From Blumeriella jaapii (taxonomy: Eukaryota; Ascomycota; Leotiomycetes; Helotiales; Drepanopezizaceae), in assembly GCA_009599575.1 (NCBI GenBank), contig VWND01000013.1, forward strand, positions 1-64,000: DNA of 64,000 nucleotides. The letters run 5' to 3'. Below are positions 57,757-64,000 of this stretch, one piece after another. Below the pieces are notes generated by a model, which did not search any database, was not told where the DNA came from, and saw nothing but the letters and a program-made list of their open reading frames with translations. The number at the start of each line of letters is the position of its first letter. Position 1 is the stretch's first letter. Position numbers and translations under genes: made by a program.

Positions 57757-57890
57757 TTTTGTTTTAAATAATATACGTAATCGTTTTTGATTACGACCAA
57801 GAAAAAATATAATTTTAATAAATGCAATTTAGTTTATTTTATATAATTTAAAAACCAATTAATTAAAAACCGAACTTTTTAATTTTATAC
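57490..57890 (-). mobile_element. Gyp-C copy C3, 3' LTR and stub
   Basis: LTR 57490-57756 followed by 134 bp of internal sequence (with palindrome 57776-57795), then cut by the D2 LTR at 57891. C3 is inserted inside C2. Confidence 0.88.
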
Positions 57891-58177
57891 TGTCACAGCT
57901 AGCTTGAGGGTGATCAAAAGGGTGATGTGAACCAAAAGGTACGCATGTAAATTAAAAAAAAGACACCGAGCTAGAATGCTCGGGGTCGCGAACTGTATAT
58001 ACAATGGGTTGCGCTTATGGATCACGTGAGTTAGCGCGAGGCCTAATGGCCGAGGTGGTCCGTGCCCAAACCTTAATCCAACACCACCAGCATTCATACC
58101 ACTGGCAACCACACCATTGGCAGCTATACCACTGGCAATTATACCATTAGCAACTATTATTAGCCAGGATCGTAACA
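57891..58177 (-). repeat. Gyp-D 3' LTR of D2
   Basis: 287 bp, tgtcacagctagcttgagg to ccaggatcgtaaca. Forty bp longer than the D1 LTR: three more 15-bp units (+45) and a 5-bp deletion near the end. Very little RIP. The - strand is open for 97 codons through it. Confidence 0.93.
58083..58157. repeat. 15-bp minisatellite in Gyp-D LTR
   Basis: Five head-to-tail units of the type accactggcaattat at 58083, 58098, 58113, 58128 and 58143. D1 has two (38053-38082). On the - strand each unit encodes five residues (VANGI, VASGI, AANGV and variants), so changes in number keep the frame. Confidence 0.88.
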
Positions 58178-58193
58178 CTACCCTTCTTTTCCG
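58178..58193 (-). other. Polypurine tract of Gyp-D (D2)
   Basis: On the - strand ggaaaagaagggtag directly precedes the 3' LTR start TGTTACG, the expected site for plus-strand priming. The polyprotein stop codon (tag) overlaps it. Confirms minus orientation. Confidence 0.75.
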
Positions 58194-58520
58194 AAAAACT
58201 GCGTCCTCGCAATTACAATTATAAATCTATCGTCCTCCAACTCAGTGTAATCTTCTTTGCTTTCGTTATAAGTTTGCAACTATACGAAAAGCGCTCGTAA
58301 AAAGCTTTTGGCGGTGGGATATAATCGGTGGAATATTTAAAAAATATAAAAGGCCGTTATAACGTTAAAACAAAAGTACTATTCGAAATCTTTATCAGCG
58401 CCTTTCCAATTGACTTAATATTACAATATTTTTTTTATATAATTTCGAATTTATTATTTCTTCGATTTTTTATTCCGTCTGTTCAGAAAGTAATTAAATA
58501 AAAACTAATTCGGGGCGGCG
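58194..58520 (-). pseudogene. pol: Gyp-D polyprotein C-terminal end (D2)
   Basis: The last codons read YTELEDDRFIIVIARTQFFG and stop at the LTR. Upstream, the - strand has a Trp/Arg-rich frame without recognised domain, where a chromodomain or integrase tail would lie. Confidence 0.5.
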
Positions 58521-59980
58521 TTGGCCAGGTAAAAGATTGCTAATATGCTTTCGAAGCGAATATAAATGGAAAATTAAATAAATTAATTAATTTGCGAAAA
58601 AATCAAGCTTCCAACTTTTTTTTATTTTATCGACGATTTTAATTAAGCCGTACCATTTATCCGAAAGCTTTCGGAAAAATCGGTCGAGCTTTTAATTTTT
58701 AATATTTATTAATACTTCGTCGTTTATATTTCAATCCACCGGTCGTTTATGCAAATTAGCGAAGCGCTTTATTTTGGCTTATTATTACGTAATAAACGAT
58801 TATGCGTATTTTATAATTTTTTTAGCTCGAAAAGCCAAATGCAAAGCTTCGTCGCGGTTAAGCTTTTCGGTGGCCGAGCGAAGAAAACGAAGGTTATTTA
58901 TATTTTAAAATATGCGAGCCTCGTATTTATTTAAGATTTGGAAAAGAAAAACGTTGCCGAAAGATTCGTGCGGCAAAATCAATTGTATAATATTTATTAA
59001 AAGTAAAAAGCGTTTTTAATTGTTTTGATAATAAAAGCAAAAAAAGCGAAAATGCTGTTTAATATACTAGTTTATTACTTCGGTTTGCCTATCGATATTA
59101 AAATTATACGTAATAATTAATTTGATTTTGGTTTTTAATATGCGGCAGAGTTTTTATTAAAAAACCGAAACAAATTAAGTTTTTCGGTCCGAAACAATTA
59201 AATCCGGCATGCCGAAATAGCGTATTTAATAAATTAAAAATAAAGCTGCTAGTTTTTTCGCTATGATAATCTTGTGGCAAAAAACTGATAAAAGCTTTTT
59301 AAACAGGCGATTTATTATTACGAAAACGAAATCGTAATTATTTTCGTTTAATAAAAGCTTCGTAAAATTTATTGTTAAATATTAATAAAGCTTGCTGAGT
59401 ATAAGCAAAAGCTTTAAAAAACCCGGGGTTTTGTCGCGCCTAGCTTTTATTCGTATATAACGATAATTCGAAACGTGTTGCTATATATTTGTTTTTATAA
59501 TTTTTTAATAATATTTGCGACCGACCAAAAGTTTTATTTTTTTTATTTCAGCGTATATTACGCAAAGCTATTCGTAAATATATCGGATCAGAAAAATTCG
59601 CAATTCGAAAGGTTTTAAAAGCATTATTAATTTGCTTTGGAAAAACAATTTGTTTTATCGCAATTAATAATCAAAATTATAATTACGAGCTTGCGTTCGT
59701 TGCGCTTCGAAAAAAAAAAAGTTTTTATTAGTTTGCAGCAAATCGTTTATAATTATATAATTATACATATCGTATGCGATTACGAAAATTAAATCTGCGA
59801 ATTTTTTTATAAGTATTTTATTTTTTTCGATTTCGCTGTTTTTTTCGAAAAAAATGCTATCGTTATCGTGCTTATCGGAAGCTATTTTTATAAGCGCCAG
59901 CGTAATTATACTTTTAGCAGCTATTTTTTTTAGAATCTGAAAATCTAATTTATCGTCGGAAAGCATTTGTTGCTTCCGAG
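58521..59980 (-). pseudogene. pol: Gyp-D integrase remnant (D2)
   Basis: The - strand reads IRIKARRDKTPGF at about 59390-59430 just after the decayed CxxC of the zinc site, then a core with SFLPQDYHSEKTSSFI and later KQLKTLFTF (about 58990-59350), following the usual gypsy core spacing (D.lsK...f.p......a..f...v.r.hG.P). The hinge 59664-59966 reads MLSDDKLDFQILKKIAAKSI, then AYDMYNYIIINDLLQ. Catalytic residues are largely lost. Same domain in D1 at 52240-53690. Confidence 0.72.
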
Positions 59981-61370
59981 CTGCTCGCTATCGTGCTTTT
60001 AATAAGGAAATGTTTTAGTTTTTGCGAAAAAAGATATTAGCGAACGTATTAATAATTTCCGACCGGTATATAATTATAAAATAAAAATCGGCGAAAAACT
60101 CGGCCCATTTAGCTTGTCGGGCCGAAAAATCTTTAATTATTATAAAGTATTTTAAAACGCGATAATCGATATATATATATACGTTTTTTTAAGCGCTTAA
60201 TAGCTCCGGCTTATAGTTTTTTAAAAAGCGAAAAATAACGAAAAGCTTTTTATCGTAAATCGGATAATTAAATTCGGCGTCGATTATAATTTTGAAAAAA
60301 AAACCGACCGGATAATAAAAGTTATTTTTTTATAATTGCGATAATACGTCAGCTATTATCCTATTAAAAAAATCGGTTTTTAAGCGCGTTTGTTTATAAA
60401 AGTCGTAATAGCACAAAATAAAAGCATTTAGCAAAGTTTTACGCAATACCTCCTATACGTTTTTCTGTTTTTTTTCGAATACGAAAAAAACGTTTTTATT
60501 TGTGAAAGCAGTGAAAAAGCGGCAAATGCGATTATAGCCGGCTATAAAACGTTTGTAGAAATTGCAAAAGCCCAGAAAACTCTGTACGTTTCGCATATTC
60601 GTTGCATATTGCTAGTTTTTAATAATAACGATTTTTTTCGGATTTATTTTAATACTTTAAATGCTAATAACGAAACTTAAAAATTTAGTTTTCGTAATAT
60701 TAAACTCGCACTTTTTAATATTAGCTTTTAAGCCGTGTTTTTTTAAAATCAATAAAATTTTCTTAACGTAGATTTTATATTTTAAATTATTCGCGAAATA
60801 AATAAAAATATCGTTAAAATACGCCGAATAAAAATTATTTAAATATTTTATTAAAATATTATTAATAAAGCGTTGAAATATAACGGGCCTATTAATAAAG
60901 CCGAACGAAAGAATTTTATATTTATATATATCGTATCGAATACGAAAACTAATTAGTTTTTCAGATTTTTCGGATATCCGGATTCGATTAAATGCTTATA
61001 AAATATTAATTTTCGTAAACATTTTGGCTTTAGTAATTCGCGCTAGCATTTCGTCGATTAAAAGCAAAAAATAAAAATCTTTTTTCGTAAAATCGTTAAG
61101 CTTGCGGTAATCGATATATAAGCGTATAAAGCCGTTCGACTTTTTGATAAATAAAATCGCGGCGAAAAAAGTATTAAAAAATTTAATAAAACTTTTGTGT
61201 AAATTATCGAAAATATAGCTTTTAACTTTTATAAATTGTTTATTTGTAAAGCGTTTGAATAATTTTATAAAAAGCGTATTTTCCGTAGTAAAATGTATTT
61301 TATAATTTATACTAAAGCGGCGGAAAGCGAGCTTATCGCCTTTTTATTTATAAAACAATTTTTCGAATTT
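59981..61370 (-). pseudogene. pol: Gyp-D reverse transcriptase and RNase H remnant (D2)
   Basis: RT reads KKSNGFIRLYIDYRKLNDFT, LLLIDEMLARITKAKMFTKI near 61010-61190, then YFND at about 60810-60825 for the polymerase box, then KKHGLKANIKKCEF-type and FLGF.NFYKRFIAGYN-type blocks. RNase H follows down to about 60000. It repeats the D1 features and shares the D-to-N change in the polymerase box. Confidence 0.87.
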
Positions 61371-62250
61371 CGAATATTAAATTAAAAAAAGCTTTTTTAT
61401 AAAAACCACGTTATCGTTATATTTAGCTTGCAAAGCGTCGGAAACGGAAATGCTTTTTATTGCCGCGAACTGTATAACTTTTTTAAATTCGGCGATTTTC
61501 GCACGGCGGAAACGATTTTTGTTTATATTATATATAAAAATAACAAACGTACAATCGCTAAATAATAATAAATTTTTTTTTCGCGATTCGTATTCGTTTT
61601 TCGTAACGTATTTGCAAAGCGCTAAATGCAAAAGCGGAAATACAGCTGATATTGCAATTGAAAATAAAAAAGGTAGCAATTGGCCCGGTTGGAAAAACCG
61701 GCTTAGTCGGTTTAAAACTGCTAATAAAAAACTTTTTTATTTTATTTAAACTGCTTTTAAAATCTCGTATAAACGTAGAAAGTCTATCAGTTCCAAAGTT
61801 TAAATAAGCTTTTTTAATCGTTATAAAAATGCTGGCAGAAGTATATAAAACTTTTATTACGCTGTTTCGTTTGTTTGTATTTTTTTAATATATGCGATTA
61901 AGCATTTTAGGCTTTTTTCGCTGATTAAAATCGACGAATAATTGCTCGTTGAAATAAAAAATAACGGATATATCGAATAGCCATTTTATTTTGTTTTTTT
62001 TTTGGTTATACGCTTGTTTCAAATCGTAATATTATAAAAATTTGCGACTAATAAAAACGTCGGTAAAACCCAGGTTTATAATCAGAAAAAAAAAATTTAT
62101 ACGACGTCGGTTAATCGTAAAAAAAAAAAAAAATAGCAAAAAAAATAAATTTTTTCGGCTCGCTATTATAGCCGGTAAATATAATAAGCTTATGCAGCCG
62201 AATAAAACTTATTCCGAAACGTTAAAAAAATTAATACGTTAAAAAGGTTT
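61371..62250 (-). pseudogene. pol: Gyp-D protease and linker remnant (D2)
   Basis: Around 61950-62120 the - strand reads FFFLIINLGFTDVFISRKFL, close to the retropepsin form lIDSGaTdsFIs.kf with the catalytic Asp and Ser now Asn and Leu. It is followed by QYYDLKQAYNQKKNKMAI. The open frame 61377-61679 lies between protease and RT and includes VFIYNINKNRFRRAKIAEFK-like sequence shared with D1. The + strand frames at 61450-61749 and 62042-62242 are antisense shadows. Confidence 0.6.
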
Positions 62251-64000
62251 TAATCGTATCGAAAATATTAGCTTCGCTATCGATATATGCAAATGTTTTA
62301 ATATATAATTTATTGCGTATTAATTTTATAAAAATTAAAAACTATCGTTTTTTTATTAAAAAGCGCTAATTAAATTTTAAATTTTTTTATAAATCGAATT
62401 TTTTGCTATAATAAAAGTTTTTGCCACGGTTTAAAAATTTTTTAACAAATCGTTTTGCTTTTCGTCGATAGTTATTTCGGCGATTTTGCGATTAAGCTTG
62501 GCGTCGAAGCAAATATTTGCGAAATGGCCGGATTTGCCGCAGTTATAATAAACGCTAAAAAAACGCGCAGCTAAGCGAGGAAAACCGAAAATAGCAGAAA
62601 TAATAATTATACGCTCGTAAAAATCTTTGTTAAAAAAAAAAAAGCCGTGCGAGCAAAAAAAGCTAGAAAGGTAAAACGTTATAAAGCTTTAAAAATACCG
62701 GAAGTACGCCTAAAATTTTAATTAGCAAAAGCTATAATAAAAAAAAAAAAATTTATGCGACGGATAAAAACTATTTTTTTAATTCGAATATTGCGTGATT
62801 TTTTATCCGCAACGGCCAAAAACTCGTTTAAAGCAGTATAATTATTATTTATTTTATATTTTTTTATTCGGAAATCGTATTTAAAAATAAAAATTTTTTT
62901 TTCGTATATATTTTTAAACCAACGGTTTTTAGCAATTTTGCTAATAATTGCGTAGCGAATAAACAAAAAACGAAAGTTATTATAAATCTGACCGTTATTT
63001 ATATAAAGCTTGTTGTATTGCAACTTAGCAAATTAAACGCGGTTATTATTAAAAAAGCGCTGATTAAAAATGCGAAAAACGTTTCGGGCCGATTAAGCTT
63101 AATTATAAAATTCGAAATTCAAATGCTTTAAAATAATAGTTTTTATTTTTCCAATAGTATATTTAAAATATATTTTAATTTAGTTTATATTTTATATAAA
63201 ATTTTTTAAATACTTTTTAATAAACAGCTTTATATTTATTTTTTATGCGTTATATTTAATTTTTTTTTTAATAATCGCTAAAAGCGTAGCGAAAGTATTT
63301 AATTTTAAATAATTCGATTCGAAAAATAACTGAATCGAAAACGGAAAAATAATATTCGAAAATTAATTGAAAATCCGCCGTAAAAGCGCGCGAAGCTCGA
63401 AATAAAAAAAAGGCGTCGCGGGCGATATTAGCGAAAAAGGCTGGAAAGCGAGCGGCGGCAATAGCTTAAGCGATTATTTAAGCGATCTAAAACTGCTGGG
63501 CCGCAGTAAATCTTTTAGTATTAGCAGATATGCTAAGTAATCGTAAAAGCATTCGTCGGTTTAGAAATATTAAAATGTTAGCGTCGTACAATTCGATTTT
63601 AAATTCGATCGTAAAGCGAAAGGATTTAGCAAATAAATCGGCTGTAAATAACTGTGATTCGGTAAAAAAGTCGTATAAAAACTCGCTGCCAAAATCGTCG
63701 AAAAAGCCTGGAACGAATAAAAATTCGGAAGCGCTAAAGGCGGAAGCAAAAAATAAAAATGCTGATTCGAAATCGAATCGTACGAATTGCGTTCGTTTTC
63801 GAATGCCGCGTCGATTTATAAAAAAAGCATAAAATATTATAATATTAAAAAAAAGCGATTCGAATTGCAAAGGCAGATCGAATTAATAAAAAAAAAAAAC
63901 TCCAGCTTTTTTTAAAAACAAAATTAATAAAAAAAAGTTCTGATCAAAACACCGATAAATAAACGTCGGTACGAGCGGCCTAAAAAAAATTCGAATTGCA
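62251..64000 (-). pseudogene. gag: Gyp-D gag remnant (D2)
   Basis: Gag ends with a CCHC knuckle at 62509-62550: YYNCGKSGHFANIC, i.e. Cx2Cx4Hx4C with the first Cys changed to Tyr. Upstream the - strand frame 62718-63023 and a long Ser/Pro/Phe-rich frame at 63290-63870 (RFTAAQQF, ARFPAFFANIARDAF and following) fit a gag N-terminus or a leader-proximal ORF. The region 63390-63500 is richer in GC than the rest. The 100-codon + strand frame 63530-63832 is antisense to gag. Confidence 0.65.
62509..62550 (-). other. gag: CCHC zinc knuckle in Gyp-D gag
   Basis: Reads YYNCGKSGHFANIC. Spacing exactly Cx2Cx4Hx4C if the first Tyr (tat) was Cys (tgt). The only clear zinc knuckle found in the window. C2 is inserted in D1 just 13 bp downstream of the matching position. 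Confidence 0.8.

Larger units (their letters stand above)
57891..64000 (-). mobile_element. Gyp-D copy D2 (5' end beyond window)
   Basis: Starts with the 3' LTR (57891-58177) and continues leftward-transcribed through integrase, RT, protease and gag to the window end. Inserted into C3. Internal sequence up to 62496 is shared with D1. The rest of gag is seen only here. The youngest visible event on the right side, because nothing interrupts it. Confidence 0.9.

Noticed and set aside
37862..58177. Gyp-D LTR repeats as a CRISPR array or satellite
   Set aside because: The 15-bp units have no spacers, number only two to five, and lie inside an LTR with TG...CA ends.
63530..63832. 100-codon + strand ORF as a gene
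   Set aside because: Antisense to the Gyp-D gag frame at 63290-63870. High Ser/Lys content is the complement of that frame.
1..64000. AT-rich organelle, apicomplexan or bacterial DNA
   Set aside because: CpG is abundant, CpA/TpG depleted, and the content is RIP-mutated fungal-type copia and gypsy elements. No organelle genes or ribosome-binding-site-led operons were seen.
1..64000. Regional centromere core
   Set aside because: Nested RIPed retroelements are compatible with a centromere, but also with subtelomeres or ordinary AT isochores. Sequence alone gives no specific support.

Overview
The window looks like a gene-free, AT-rich heterochromatic block from a filamentous ascomycete (Pezizomycotina). 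It is built almost entirely of LTR retrotransposons nested in one another and degraded by repeat-induced point mutation (RIP). The RIP diagnosis rests on what is visible: TpA is very common, CpA and TpG are depleted, CpG is kept, and most in-frame stops sit where a Gln or Trp codon is expected. No tRNA, rRNA, CRISPR array or convincing host gene was seen. The species cannot be named from the sequence.

I recognise five families by their pol motifs and LTRs. Labels are mine. Cop-1 is a Ty1/copia element. Gyp-A is a chromodomain-type Ty3/gypsy with ~265 bp LTRs and a ~6.4 kb unit, present in five copies. Gyp-C is a Ty3/gypsy of ~11.3 kb with ~266 bp LTRs and an extra long ORF region downstream of pol. 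Gyp-D is a Ty3/gypsy with 247-287 bp LTRs. Gyp-E is a Ty3/gypsy of ~7.4 kb with ~413 bp LTRs.

Layout: 1-6508 Cop-1 (+, left end outside the window), inserted in a Gyp-C fragment (C0, -, 6509-7295), itself in Gyp-A copy A0 (+, 7296-9019). A1 (-) is inserted in the LTR of A0, and its pieces lie at 9020-9207, 15628-18769 and 36469-37861. A2 (+, 9208-15622) sits in the LTR of A1, with TSD aaacc. A3 (-, 18770-36463) sits in the RT of A1, with TSD gccgg, and is itself split by the complete Gyp-C copy C1 (+, 19858-31144). D1 (-, Gyp-D) interrupts A1 at 37862. Its pieces are 37862-38263 and 52046-56210, split by A4 (-, 38264-52040, TSD ggtag), which in turn contains Gyp-E (-, 43453-50808, TSD cgtac). 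D1 is interrupted again by C2 (-, 56211-57489), which is interrupted by C3 (-, 57490-57890), which is interrupted by D2 (-, 57891 to beyond the window).

All coding regions are pseudogenes. They are annotated by the domain their degraded translation still matches. Boundaries of LTRs and target-site duplications are read directly and are reliable to a few bases. Domain boundaries are approximate.

The most interesting points are these. (1) LTR halves facing outward are almost unmutated, while the same LTR sequence facing inward is saturated with RIP. (2) Gyp-C carries an unidentified ~3.2 kb ORF region fixed between pol and the 3' LTR. (3) Cop-1 carries an antisense cysteine-rich ORF between pol and its 3' LTR. 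(4) The Gyp-D LTR holds a 15-bp minisatellite that varies between copies inside a frame left open in both LTRs.
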